27,469 nt of DNA from assembly GCA_003517965.1 (NCBI GenBank), contig DOZO01000075.1, positions 1-27,469 on the forward strand, written 5' to 3'. The translations under genes and the position numbers were made by a program. Below are positions 7,608 through 15,409 of this stretch, piece by piece. The first letter of the stretch is position 1. Each line of letters begins with the position of its first letter. The notes below the pieces were generated by a model. The model saw nothing but the letters and a program-made list of their open reading frames with translations. It did not search any database and was not told where the DNA came from. Origin of the DNA: Desulfobulbaceae bacterium. GTDB lineage: Bacteria > Desulfobacterota > Desulfobulbia > Desulfobulbales > Desulfurivibrionaceae.

Positions 7608-9884
7608 TTATTTCAGACCAGATTCAAATGAGGGGTCGCTGCAGTAGAGTCGACGAAATTTTTCCATTTCCCCTTGTACTTTCGGGGCAAGATCGAGGTC
7701 ATAGCGGGCGACATATTCTGCCGCCATGCGGTGCGTGTTGAAGATGGGATAATTAAGGGTAAGATTGGCGATGCATTTGTCGATATATTGATCATGCAGG
7801 GTTGGATCATAAAACAGCCGCAGCATCTCCGGGAAAACAGTATAAAAAGAGTCCGAGTCTTCATTGTAGAGAAGGGATGAGGGCTGTTCACTGAAATGTT
7901 CTGGGGTCACTAATCCTTCGTAGCCGAATTTCCAGCCGGTTTGGCCATTGTGATAGCCTTCTACCCACCAGCCATCCATGATGCTGACGTTGGGTACGCC
8001 GTTTAAGGCGGCTTTCATGCCACTGGTGCCGCTGGCTTCCAGGGGTCGTTTGGGGCTGTTCAGCCAGGCATGAGAACCTGCCACCATCATTTTTGCCAGG
8101 TGCATATCATAGCCAGGAATGAAGACCAGTTTGGCCAGGCCATTACTTTTCAGGTACAGCTCTTCCTGAATAGCCAGGACGTTTCTGATTAAGTCCTGGC
8201 CCGGTTCATCGGAGGGATGGGCCTTGCCCGCATAGATAAAATTAACCGGCCAATTATTTTCCGTAATCATTGCTGCCAGCCGGTCCAGATCTGCAAAAAT
8301 CAAATCTGCCCGTTTGTAGGTAGAAAAACGTCTGGCGAAACCAAGGGTGAAGGTTGTGTGTTCGAGGGGGGCGTCCTCGTCCTTGAGACAGGAAAGATAA
8401 TTGGGAGGATCAATCCAGGTCGTAAGGCGCTGGTTGCGATGGGTGATGAGCATTTGATTAACGTAATCCACCAGGATTTTGGTGTCTGTACGCCAGGCCT
8501 GCTCAAAATAGGTGCGAAACTTGTTGTTTAGTTGCAGGGCTTCTGTGTTGGCGAAAACGCTGGGGTCTCTTCGCCAGTTATGCAGATCGGGAAAGGTGTC
8601 GAACAGTTCTGCCCTGGCATCGCTGGTCCAGGTAAGATGATGGACCCCGTTGGTGATCGCCGTGATTTTGTCCGCATACTGCGGGAACTGTTTTTGGGTT
8701 ACCTCTTTGTGGAGACGGCTGACGCTGTTGGTGGCCCGATTGAGCTTCATGGCCATGGCGGTGAAGTTGTAGACGGAGGGGTTGTGGGTGTCCAAAGCCA
8801 GGAGATTAAGAATGCGCCTGCAGAAGGGATTGACCAATTCCTCATACACGGAGATGTCGAAGCGGTCATGTCCGGCCTTAACCGGGGTATGGATGGTAAA
8901 GACAAGACGTTTGGCGACTTCTGTTGCGGCGGAGAGGATATCGTGATCCGTAACCTCTGTTTCATAATGGGCGCCATATTTTTCCTGAAGTAGCCGGGTG
9001 ATCAGAGAGAGAATCACGCCCACTCCGTGCTGTTCGTTTAAGTGCATGGTGCGACAAGTAAGGCCCAAGGTTTCCATGACAGGGGTAACCCCGGCACCCA
9101 GAAGACGGCGTTGGGTAGCTTTTATCTTTTCTGAACTGCTGTTGTATAGATGTTGGGCGGCATCTTGAATCCAGTCCGGGGAGAGCGGTGTTTGATAGTC
9201 CAGGAGAATTTCTGGAACAAAAAAGTCGAGAGCTTCGTTAATCTCCATTTTAAGCCACAATTGAGCATGCGCCGCGAACCGTATCCCCTGAAGATCATAA
9301 AAAGGAACTTCAATGGTGAGAGGTTGGCTGGGAGATTCCGGGTCGTGTAGAAGATACAGCCCGGGAGTTTTTTCCGGTTCCCATTGAGAAGCCCAGGCAA
9401 TTTGACCGATTTTTGAATCAACCAGTTGGGAAAAATATCCCTGTCGATAAAGAAGAGATATCCCGGCCACCGGGATTTTGCAGTCTGCGAAACTTTTCAA
9501 GGTGTCCCCGGCAAGGACGCCGAGACCGCCGCTGTAATTAGGAATTTTGACCGGCCCTTGCAAGAATAGCTGCAAGAACTGGTTGATGGATTCATCCGGA
9601 TGCGTGGTTATTTCAAGTTGCTGTAGCCTGTCGCACACTGGATGAAAAACATCCAGATCCGCTCCTATTTCCATGGAGATGTAGATAACAGATTCGCCGG
9701 TCTGGGAGGTGAGGGTCTGCCAGACCGAGTCAAGAACCTCTTGGGAAACCCCGAAAAAGGTGCCGAACTTGTTTGTGGCAAGCATCTCGTGGAGACGATG
9801 GTCGCTTTCTGAGGAAAATATAGCCTTGGTCGCGGTTGTTTTCTCGGCAATAGTGCGACTGTACGTGGAGGGAGAGGATTTCAT
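7608..9884 (-). CDS. glgP: alpha-glucan (glycogen/starch) phosphorylase
   Basis: The 758-residue GT35 enzyme releases glucose-1-phosphate from alpha-1,4-glucans. The pyridoxal-phosphate lysine lies near residue 620 in EASGTSGMKAALNGVPN. Other family blocks are IPNYSGGLGVLAGDTLKS, MHLNEQHGVGV, FTIHTPVKAGHDRF, ITNGVHHLTW and FARRFSTYKRADLIF. The layout is that of the bacterial/archaeal branch of alpha-glucan phosphorylases, distinct from the E. coli MalP/GlgP branch. It stands alone, with no other glycogen genes in the window. The start lacks an obvious Shine-Dalgarno sequence. It is divergent from pal across a 355-base gap. Confidence 0.92.
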   Translation of the reverse strand: MKSSPSTYSRTIAEKTTATKAIFSSESDHRLHEMLATNKFGTFFGVSQEVLDSVWQTLTSQTGESVIYISMEIGADLDVFHPVCDRLQQLEITTHPDESINQFLQLFLQGPVKIPNYSGGLGVLAGDTLKSFADCKIPVAGISLLYRQGYFSQLVDSKIGQIAWASQWEPEKTPGLYLLHDPESPSQPLTIEVPFYDLQGIRFAAHAQLWLKMEINEALDFFVPEILLDYQTPLSPDWIQDAAQHLYNSSSEKIKATQRRLLGAGVTPVMETLGLTCRTMHLNEQHGVGVILSLITRLLQEKYGAHYETEVTDHDILSAATEVAKRLVFTIHTPVKAGHDRFDISVYEELVNPFCRRILNLLALDTHNPSVYNFTAMAMKLNRATNSVSRLHKEVTQKQFPQYADKITAITNGVHHLTWTSDARAELFDTFPDLHNWRRDPSVFANTEALQLNNKFRTYFEQAWRTDTKILVDYVNQMLITHRNQRLTTWIDPPNYLSCLKDEDAPLEHTTFTLGFARRFSTYKRADLIFADLDRLAAMITENNWPVNFIYAGKAHPSDEPGQDLIRNVLAIQEELYLKSNGLAKLVFIPGYDMHLAKMMVAGSHAWLNSPKRPLEASGTSGMKAALNGVPNVSIMDGWWVEGYHNGQTGWKFGYEGLVTPEHFSEQPSSLLYNEDSDSFYTVFPEMLRLFYDPTLHDQYIDKCIANLTLNYPIFNTHRMAAEYVARYDLDLAPKVQGEMEKFRRLYCSDPSFESGLK

Positions 9885-10239
9885 CGGTCAATGAGGGCTC
9901 GAGGGGTAGATTTAAGGCTTTTTCGTTTAATTTCGGTTGGCATTATGGGTAGTCTGATACTTAAAACAACCCGGGCAGTGCTTGAAAAATTAAGATATAA
10001 GTGTTCTCTCTGCCATGCAAGCGAATTATGCAGACCGATCATGCGGGGGTGTTGTTATTTTAGGGAAATTGTTCTCGGATATACAATATCGCATCATGTA
10101 AAGAAAGATCTAAAAAAAAGTTGAAATTTTACAGGCAATAGTGTTATACAATTAAACTTATGTTGGATTATACTTAATCGTATAAGGGCCTGTTTTTATA
10201 AACAAATATGTTACAATATGCATCAGGAGAAAGGAAAAA
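9885..10239. other. intergenic region between glgP and pal
   Basis: This AT-rich 355-base gap separates the divergent glgP and pal genes. I see no convincing gene in it. Its right half carries the pal promoter candidate described separately. A promoter for glgP must lie in the left half, but I could not pick one with confidence. Confidence 0.6.
10121..10150 (+). promoter_or_regulatory. sigma70-type promoter candidate for pal
   Basis: TTGAAA (10121-10126) and TATACA (10145-10150) are separated by 18 bases, close to the housekeeping consensus, within an A/T-rich stretch. Transcription would start near 10157, giving a leader of about 80 bases. AGGAGA around 10225, about ten bases before the pal ATG, is the ribosome binding site. 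Confidence 0.55.
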
Positions 10240-10821
10240 ATGAAAAGTGAAATTATGCGGTATCTGACAATGGCATGTGTTGCTGTCTCCCTTACAATTT
10301 TTGCTGGAGGTTGTGCCCAGAAAAAGGTGCAAAGCGATCAGGATATGGCTGGCAGTAAGGTTGTTGCCGCGCCCGCTGTGCAGACCGTGGTCAAGGCCGA
10401 TACCGGCGCAGGCATGGGCAAGGAAGAATCTCTTGCTTCGAAATGGATTGGTGGTGACAGTGGCGCGGTTCTGGAAGGACGGACCACCGCCCCTATGTTG
10501 CCTGTTTATTTTGACTTTGACAAATCCGATATTAGAGCGGATCAGAATGACCGGATCAAGAAAAATGGCGATCTCCTGATCGGTTCCGCAAAAGTCCGGG
10601 TTCGGGTAGAGGGTAATACCGATGAGCGTGGCACCAATGAGTACAACATGGCTCTTGGCGAAAGAAGGGCTGTAACCGCGGTGAAGTATCTTGTCAATAT
10701 GGGTGTTGCGGAAGGCCGGATTGACAATCTCAGCTTTGGCGAAGAAAAGCCTCTCAACTTTGGTCATGATGAAATGGCTTGGTCGCAGAATCGTCGTGAC
10801 GACTTTGTTATTGTCAAGTAA
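10240..10821 (+). CDS. pal: peptidoglycan-associated lipoprotein, OmpA family
   Basis: The 193-residue protein starts with a lipoprotein signal whose lipobox ends IFAGGC at Cys25. A flexible linker follows, then an OmpA-like peptidoglycan-binding domain (about residues 88-193): PVYFDFDKSDIR, then VEGNTDERGTNEYNMALGERRA, where the Asp and Arg contact diaminopimelate, and LSFGEEKPLNFGHDEMAWSQNRR. It anchors the outer membrane to peptidoglycan as part of the Tol-Pal system, although no tol genes are in the window. The ATG at 10255 is an alternative start, but the ribosome site favours 10240. Alanine at lipobox position -3 is less usual than leucine. Confidence 0.92.
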   Translation: MKSEIMRYLTMACVAVSLTIFAGGCAQKKVQSDQDMAGSKVVAAPAVQTVVKADTGAGMGKEESLASKWIGGDSGAVLEGRTTAPMLPVYFDFDKSDIRADQNDRIKKNGDLLIGSAKVRVRVEGNTDERGTNEYNMALGERRAVTAVKYLVNMGVAEGRIDNLSFGEEKPLNFGHDEMAWSQNRRDDFVIVK

Positions 10822-10852
10822 GTCTTTTCTTTTAGAAGAGTGACTTGGTCTG

Positions 10853-10887
10853 AGATGGGAGCATGTTTATGTTCCCATCTTTTTTTT
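10853..10887 (+). terminator. strong intrinsic terminator after pal
   Basis: A 12-bp stem, AGATGGGAGCAT (10853-10864) with ATGTTCCCATCT (10869-10880) and one G-T pair, closes a four-base loop. A run of T follows to 10887. It ends the pal transcript 32 bases past the stop codon, so ompH is probably transcribed from its own promoter. Confidence 0.9.
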
Positions 10888-10956
10888 CGCCTTGTAGTAT
10901 GCGGGTTATGAGGCGATACCTGAAAAATTTTTACTGATAACAGGTCGGAGATATAT

Positions 10957-11511
10957 ATGAAGATTAAATTTATTAGGGGATTGTTTCTTGTGTGTGTGGC
11001 GTTGTGCGCCTCTTTGGTGCCTGCCCTTGCGGCCCCGGAAAAGGGCAAGGTTGCCACCATCAGCGTCCAGAAAATCCTTGGTAGCTCCAAAGCGGCACTG
11101 GATGCGCAAAAAGTTCTGCAGGCAGAGGTTGACAAATTTCAAGCAAGATTCAAGGTGGAAGAAGATGCCATCGCCGCTCTGAAAAATGAGATTGAAAAGA
11201 AAGGTTCTGCCTGGAGCGATGAGGTTCGTGCCGAAAAAGGGCGGGAGCATCAAAAGAGGCTGCGTGACTATGGTCTGAAAACCGAGGATGCGAAGCTTGA
11301 GATACAGCAGCTTGAGAAAAAGCATATGGAGCCGATTCTGAAACAGCTTAATGATGTTATCGCTGAGATCGGCAAGAAAAATGGCTATTCCTTGATTCTT
11401 GAGAATACTATGAAGGGCTTGCGCAACCGAACTGGGTTGCTCTATGCCGATGATACCCTCGATATCAGCGATCAGGTTCAGAAGGCACTTGATGTACACT
11501 TGAAAAAATAA
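10957..11511 (+). CDS. OmpH/Skp-family periplasmic chaperone
   Basis: The 184-residue protein has a signal peptide (MKIKFIRGLFLVCVALCASL, cleavage probably after ALA near residue 25). A short strand KVATISVQKILGSSKA follows, then a long charged helical region (about 50-125) predicted to form the coiled-coil tentacles of the Skp trimer. A C-terminal strand region contains NGYSLILEN. Skp-type proteins hold unfolded outer-membrane proteins in the periplasm on the way to BamA. GGAG lies six bases before the ATG. It sits alone between two terminators rather than in the common bamA-skp-lpxD cluster, which may mean it is an extra or specialised paralogue. Confidence 0.87.
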   Translation: MKIKFIRGLFLVCVALCASLVPALAAPEKGKVATISVQKILGSSKAALDAQKVLQAEVDKFQARFKVEEDAIAALKNEIEKKGSAWSDEVRAEKGREHQKRLRDYGLKTEDAKLEIQQLEKKHMEPILKQLNDVIAEIGKKNGYSLILENTMKGLRNRTGLLYADDTLDISDQVQKALDVHLKK

Positions 11512-11580
11512 GTCGTGACGGTCGCTTGTGTTGCGGCTGTTAATAGTTTTGTGTCTTTCAGCTAAGGCTTAGTTGGTGGC

Positions 11581-11625
11581 AAAAAGAGGCGTTGCGGGTG
11601 ATCTACCGTGGCACCTCTTTTTTTT
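11581..11625. terminator. bidirectional terminator between ompH and the MFS gene
   Basis: AAAAGAGG (from 11582) pairs with CCTCTTTT (613-620 side) around a loop containing a weaker CGG/CCG pairing. A-runs lie to the left and T-runs to the right, so it can end transcription from both sides. The MFS stop codon (11605-11603) lies inside the loop, so the two convergent genes share one compact terminator. Confidence 0.7.
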
Positions 11626-13201
11626 GTTTTTCTGTCAGAGGAATAAAAAAGATCAATCCCATGCCTGGAAGTGAGAGCAAGAAGCTGATCCCGAAGAAAT
11701 AGCCGTATCCTGCCCAGGCGGCGAGAAAACCGCTTAATACCCCGGCATACAGGCCACTGACACTCATCAGCCCGGTGCCGATGGCATAATGCGCTGCCTT
11801 GAACCGTGGTTGACATAAGCGCATGAGAAAGACCATGAGCACTGCAGTGCCAAGCCCTCCGGCAAACTGGTCAAAGGCATGCACGCAGACAACGGCCAGG
11901 AGATTGTTGCTGCCGATCGCCGCGGTGAGGGAGTTGCCGGTGTTGAGCAGGATGAAATTATTGAGTTTCAGAGCCAGAAACATATAGGTCAGATTAGTGA
12001 AGTTTTGAGCAAACAAAAATGGCCAGATCATCTTCTGTAATGAATATTTCGAGATCAGCCAGCCACCGAGCATTGCCCCGATGATGGAGAATGGCAGGCC
12101 AATTCCGCCGGAAATCCAGCCGTAATGATTTTTTATGCCAAGATCGACCATGAACGGCACCACCATGCTGGAGAGCATATATTCTCCGGTCCTGATCAGG
12201 ACGATGAAGGCCAGGATGGGGCCGATTTTTTCACGCTCCATAAAGGAGAAGAAGGCTTCGCTGAAAAAGGCGTCGCCCTTGTGCCGTAGCCATTCTTTGC
12301 ACCCAGAGGGTATAAGTTTCGTTTGCACCCTGCAGGGCATAAAATCCGGCAAGCTGCTCAACTCAGCTTTAATTTTTCGGCGCAGTGCGCCGATGACGAT
12401 GAGTGCGGTGGCCAGGAACATGCTGAGCATTGCGGTCAGGTCAATATGGAGTAAAAATTTCTGCGCTGGCAGTAGCAGGTTCTGTCCGAGGCTTGTTTGA
12501 ACCAACAAACGCAGGGCGACCATGACAAGGGCGGCAATAACGGTAAGCCTGATCAGGCGGCCAGTTTTGGGCCTTGGCAGCAGCAGGGTCAGAGGGAGGC
12601 GGGCCGCTTCGCCGTGGGGCAGATACCGCTGATGGTAGAGAGAAAAAAGTGCCAGAAGCAGGCCAGCCCCTCCAAAAGCAAGGGCCCATCCCCAGGTTGC
12701 GCCAATGGTTGCGATAATTCCGGTGCCAGCCATCATGGCAATACGATAGGCCATAACCCGATAGCCGACAAAACGAGCCTGGCCAGGAGAGTCCAGCACT
12801 TCCAGATAATAGCCGTCAATGGCGATATCGTGGGTAGCGGCCAGAAAACTGCCGATCAAGAAGACAACCCCTATGAGGAGTTTGGACTGGGGCAGTGGGG
12901 CAAGAGCTGCGGCGAGCAGCAGCAGTCCAGACAGCATAATCTGCATGATGAGCAGCCATTGGCGTTTGCTGCCATAACGGTCAAGGTGCGGGGCCCAGAA
13001 AAATTTCAACGCCCAGGGCAGGCCGAACAGGGAAGTAAGACCGATTGCTTCCAGGCTGACGCCGTTATCTCGGAAGAATAAGGTAGATACGCTGCGGATA
13101 ATTGAGTAGGGAAAGCCTTCGCAGAAGTAAGTGGTAAAGGTCCAGACTTGGGGAATGGCTGGTTTGGGGTCAGCGCCCTCTTTTCTTTTTTGCAGGTCCA
13201 T
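11603..13201 (-). CDS. AmpG-like MFS permease with an in-frame insertion
   Basis: The 532-residue transporter has about 12 membrane segments and the AmpG-family opening TTYFCEGFPYSIIRSVSTLFFRDNG, then LPWALKFFWAPHLDRYG and ATHDIAIDGYYLE. AmpG imports anhydro-muropeptides for cell-wall recycling; members with this opening are annotated variously and the substrate here is unproven. The central cytoplasmic loop carries an extra segment (about residues 285-307, LPDFMPCRVQTKLIPSGCKEW) whose DNA is a diverged direct repeat, described separately. The gene starts one base after the regA stop, so it is almost certainly in the regB-regA operon. That makes redox control of this permease likely. Confidence 0.82.
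   Translation of the reverse strand: MDLQKRKEGADPKPAIPQVWTFTTYFCEGFPYSIIRSVSTLFFRDNGVSLEAIGLTSLFGLPWALKFFWAPHLDRYGSKRQWLLIMQIMLSGLLLLAAALAPLPQSKLLIGVVFLIGSFLAATHDIAIDGYYLEVLDSPGQARFVGYRVMAYRIAMMAGTGIIATIGATWGWALAFGGAGLLLALFSLYHQRYLPHGEAARLPLTLLLPRPKTGRLIRLTVIAALVMVALRLLVQTSLGQNLLLPAQKFLLHIDLTAMLSMFLATALIVIGALRRKIKAELSSLPDFMPCRVQTKLIPSGCKEWLRHKGDAFFSEAFFSFMEREKIGPILAFIVLIRTGEYMLSSMVVPFMVDLGIKNHYGWISGGIGLPFSIIGAMLGGWLISKYSLQKMIWPFLFAQNFTNLTYMFLALKLNNFILLNTGNSLTAAIGSNNLLAVVCVHAFDQFAGGLGTAVLMVFLMRLCQPRFKAAHYAIGTGLMSVSGLYAGVLSGFLAAWAGYGYFFGISFLLSLPGMGLIFFIPLTEKQKKEVPR
12296..12344. repeat. two diverged 23-bp repeats inside the MFS gene
   Basis: Two direct repeats spaced 26 bases apart share TTTGCACCC, a palindromic centre, GGG and an AT-rich end. 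They are TTTGCACCCAGAGGGTATAA (12296) and TTTGCACCCTGCAGGGCATA (12322). The second contains the perfect palindrome CCCTGCAGGG. They lie in the part coding for the central loop and keep the frame open, like a small palindromic element inserted into a gene. Confidence 0.55.
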
Positions 13202-13202
13202 C

Positions 13203-13739
13203 TTATTTGTTGGGAGGATATTTTTGCAGCTTTCGTTGCAGGGTTCTTCGATGCAGGTCGAGTTTTTTGGCGGCTAAGGAGATGTTGCCTTCGCAGTCAG
13301 TGAGCACGCGATTGATGTGTTCCCACTCGGCTCTGGCCAGGGAGGGGGCGGAAAACTCATCTTGGATCACTTCCAGGGCAAGATCCGGATTTTTGGCAAA
13401 GGCGCTGAGGATATCGTCCACATCCGCTGGTTTGGGCAGGTAAGAGAGCGCTCCCAACCGGACTGCTTCGGTGGCCGTGGCAATGCTGCCGTAGCCGGTG
13501 AGCACGACCAGTTGCATATCCGGGTTAATTCCCTTGGCCGCGACAATAAGCTCCAAGCCTGATCTGCCCGGCATCTTCAGGTCAATTACTCCCAGAGTCG
13601 GCCTTTCTTTGTTAATGACCTGCAAGGCTTCATCGAAATTTCTGGCTGTAAAAACAGTGAATCCCCGCTGGCTGAAGGCCTTTGCCATGCGTCCGCGAAA
13701 CAACTCCTCATCGTCAACCAGAATAATCGTTTTAGCCAT
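13203..13739 (-). CDS. regA: RegA/PrrA/ActR-type response regulator
   Basis: The 178-residue regulator has a receiver domain with the acidic pocket D9-D10, phosphoryl-acceptor Asp53 in VIDLKMPG, Thr81 in VLTGYG and Lys103 in LPKP. The C-terminal Fis-type helix-turn-helix (about 135-173) ends LHRRTLQRKLQKYPP, the hallmark of the RegA/ActR/PrrA group. It lacks the AAA+ domain of NtrC-like regulators. In proteobacteria this family controls redox-responsive energy-metabolism genes. It overlaps the end of regB by 8 bases and lies one base before the MFS gene. A matching operator lies upstream of regB. Confidence 0.88.
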   Translation of the reverse strand: MAKTIILVDDEELFRGRMAKAFSQRGFTVFTARNFDEALQVINKERPTLGVIDLKMPGRSGLELIVAAKGINPDMQLVVLTGYGSIATATEAVRLGALSYLPKPADVDDILSAFAKNPDLALEVIQDEFSAPSLARAEWEHINRVLTDCEGNISLAAKKLDLHRRTLQRKLQKYPPNK

Positions 13740-15165
13740 TAAATACCCCTCCGGCGGTAATCTGTTTCAGATCAAAGAAAAGCGTTACCTTTGAGCCCTT
13801 GCCTGGTTGAGAAATTATGGTTAATCCCCCGCCAAATTTTTCGGCAGCCGACCTGGCAAGAAAGAGACCAAGTCCCAATCCCTTGCCGGGTTCTTTGGTG
13901 GTGAAAAACGGTTCCGCCGCCTTAGCGACAATCTCAGGGGCCATGCCGGCGCCATTGTCCGTGATTTCAATATAGAGCCGTGTTGGGTCTTGTCGGCATT
14001 CAACCAGCACAGGCGTACTTGGGGCGGCATCCAGGGCATTCTTGATCAGGCCTCTTACAATACGGCGCAAGGTGCGTTGTGGCATCCTTAGATACAGCTC
14101 TCCCATTTTGTTGCTATAGCGTATCTGGTTTTTCAGGGGCTCGGGCAGGGCATGGATGAGGGCTGCCATGAGTCCGTCAAGGGAGAAATAAGTGAAGGCC
14201 TCACCCAAATGTTCACCGGCATCGGCGGATAGATAAAAGAGAATATCCTTGCAACGTTTTACCTGATCGCGGATCAGGTTGACATCTTCAAGAAGGTCTT
14301 TAGTGTTTGCCCCGTTGTTATTTCCCAAGGCATGAAACATCTCCCCGGCCGCAACGGCAATGGTTGATAACGGGGTGGCGAACTCATGCGCTGCCCCGGC
14401 GGCCAGGGTGGCGAGGGAGGCCATTCTTTCGCTTTTTGTTTTTTCCTCTTGGAGATCAGCCAGGGTTTTCTGATGTCGGGAGAGGGCCAACTGAATCCGG
14501 CTGACAAAGAAAACAATAAAAAACGCGGTTACGGCAAAGGCGACCCACATGCCCTGGAGATGGATTTTAAGAGGATCGCTCAGGGTTTCGAACATTGCCG
14601 GGTCTGGATGACAGGGCTGATTCAGGCTTCCTTCGGCGGGCAAAAAGAAAAGAGTAGCATAGCAGCCGGTGGTAAAAAAGGCCAGGCTCCATGACCAGAC
14701 TGGCGGCATGAGGATGGCACCCAGGGTGAGATGCACCAGATAGAGGAAGGTGAATGGATTCAAGGGGCCGCCGGAGTAGTAGATAAGTCCGGTGAGCAAT
14801 GCGGTGTCCAGAAACATGGCTAATACGAAAAGCCGGTAGGTCATCGTTGTTTCTTTCTTTTTTAGTAAGTTAGAAGTTTTTTTCTGTGCTTTTTGGACAG
14901 AAAAAAACTGCGTTAACGCACTTATCCCGTTTGCCTGGGTCAGAAAACCGAACAGAAAATTGGTGGTGATTTCAAAGATGAGGATGCCGGAAATAATCCG
15001 GTAGGGGAGGTTGATTTCAAGTAGGAAAAAGGCGGCCAGCACCAGAAGAACCTGGGCGGCCACTGCGCCCCACCGCAGATGCAGCAACCAAGTGAGGGCA
15101 ATTTTCGCCGAAGCGGTGTTTTTTTCTTCTTCAGAAAAAATGTGGGGTTGGTCGGCGGTGTACAC
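13732..15165 (-). CDS. regB: RegB/PrrB-type redox sensor histidine kinase
   Basis: The 477-residue membrane kinase has about six membrane segments (residues 22-225). The GGxxNPF heptapeptide, GGPLNPF at 132-138, is the quinone-binding signature of RegB. The phospho-accepting histidine is His260 in GAAHEFATPLS. A cysteine at 305 in KRCKDIL occupies the place of the redox-active cysteine known in Rhodobacter RegB. The ATPase domain has the N box (GLIKNALDA), G1 (DNGAGM) and G2 (GKGLGLGLF). It should read the quinone pool or cytoplasmic redox state and phosphorylate the adjacent RegA. A charged insert near 90-108 (KAQKKTSNLLKKKE) between membrane segments is unusual. Confidence 0.88.
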   Translation of the reverse strand: MYTADQPHIFSEEEKNTASAKIALTWLLHLRWGAVAAQVLLVLAAFFLLEINLPYRIISGILIFEITTNFLFGFLTQANGISALTQFFSVQKAQKKTSNLLKKKETTMTYRLFVLAMFLDTALLTGLIYYSGGPLNPFTFLYLVHLTLGAILMPPVWSWSLAFFTTGCYATLFFLPAEGSLNQPCHPDPAMFETLSDPLKIHLQGMWVAFAVTAFFIVFFVSRIQLALSRHQKTLADLQEEKTKSERMASLATLAAGAAHEFATPLSTIAVAAGEMFHALGNNNGANTKDLLEDVNLIRDQVKRCKDILFYLSADAGEHLGEAFTYFSLDGLMAALIHALPEPLKNQIRYSNKMGELYLRMPQRTLRRIVRGLIKNALDAAPSTPVLVECRQDPTRLYIEITDNGAGMAPEIVAKAAEPFFTTKEPGKGLGLGLFLARSAAEKFGGGLTIISQPGKGSKVTLFFDLKQITAGGVFNG

Positions 15166-15282
15166 AGAAGAGTCCTTTTTTTACGGAAAACATAAAACGC
15201 ATTCTTCGCAGAAAATTCAATTCATGATGCATACCACTAATCGGCGGGAAATTGAAGCGCTTCCTGTATCGCCCTTGTGCAT

Positions 15283-15297
15283 GCGACAATTTGCCGC
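15283..15297. promoter_or_regulatory. RegA/PrrA-type operator in the regB-tonB intergenic region
   Basis: GCGACAATTTGCCGC fits the published PrrA/RegA half-site pattern GCGNC-N-GNCGC exactly, with a five-base spacer. It lies 118 bases upstream of regB and 113 upstream of tonB, a position that suits control of either or both. The cognate regulator is encoded in the adjacent operon. The match was found by eye. Binding is inferred. Confidence 0.55.
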
Positions 15298-15330
15298 ATT
15301 CTTGTTTGTGCCACGTTGTGATATATCTGC

Positions 15331-15381
15331 AAAAAAAAATGTGGCGAAGACCGGTGGAAACATCGTTGTCGCCTTTTTTTT
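15331..15381 (+). terminator. terminator-like hairpin in the leader of tonB
   Basis: A run of nine A, then GGCGA (15343-15347) pairing with TCGCC (15369-15373), extended inward by GAC/GTT-type pairs after one mismatch, then eight T. In form it is an intrinsic terminator, possibly bidirectional. It lies only 29 bases before tonB, facing tonB, and both flanking genes point away from it. It could attenuate tonB transcription, end a short RNA starting near the RegA site, or end read-through. Confidence 0.55.
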
Positions 15382-15409
15382 GTAAACTCACAAAAAAGAT
15401 CAACCCGGC

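Noticed and set aside
10174..10767. 197-residue minus-strand frame
   Set aside because: It is the antisense shadow of pal, which has a signal peptide, lipobox and OmpA motifs.
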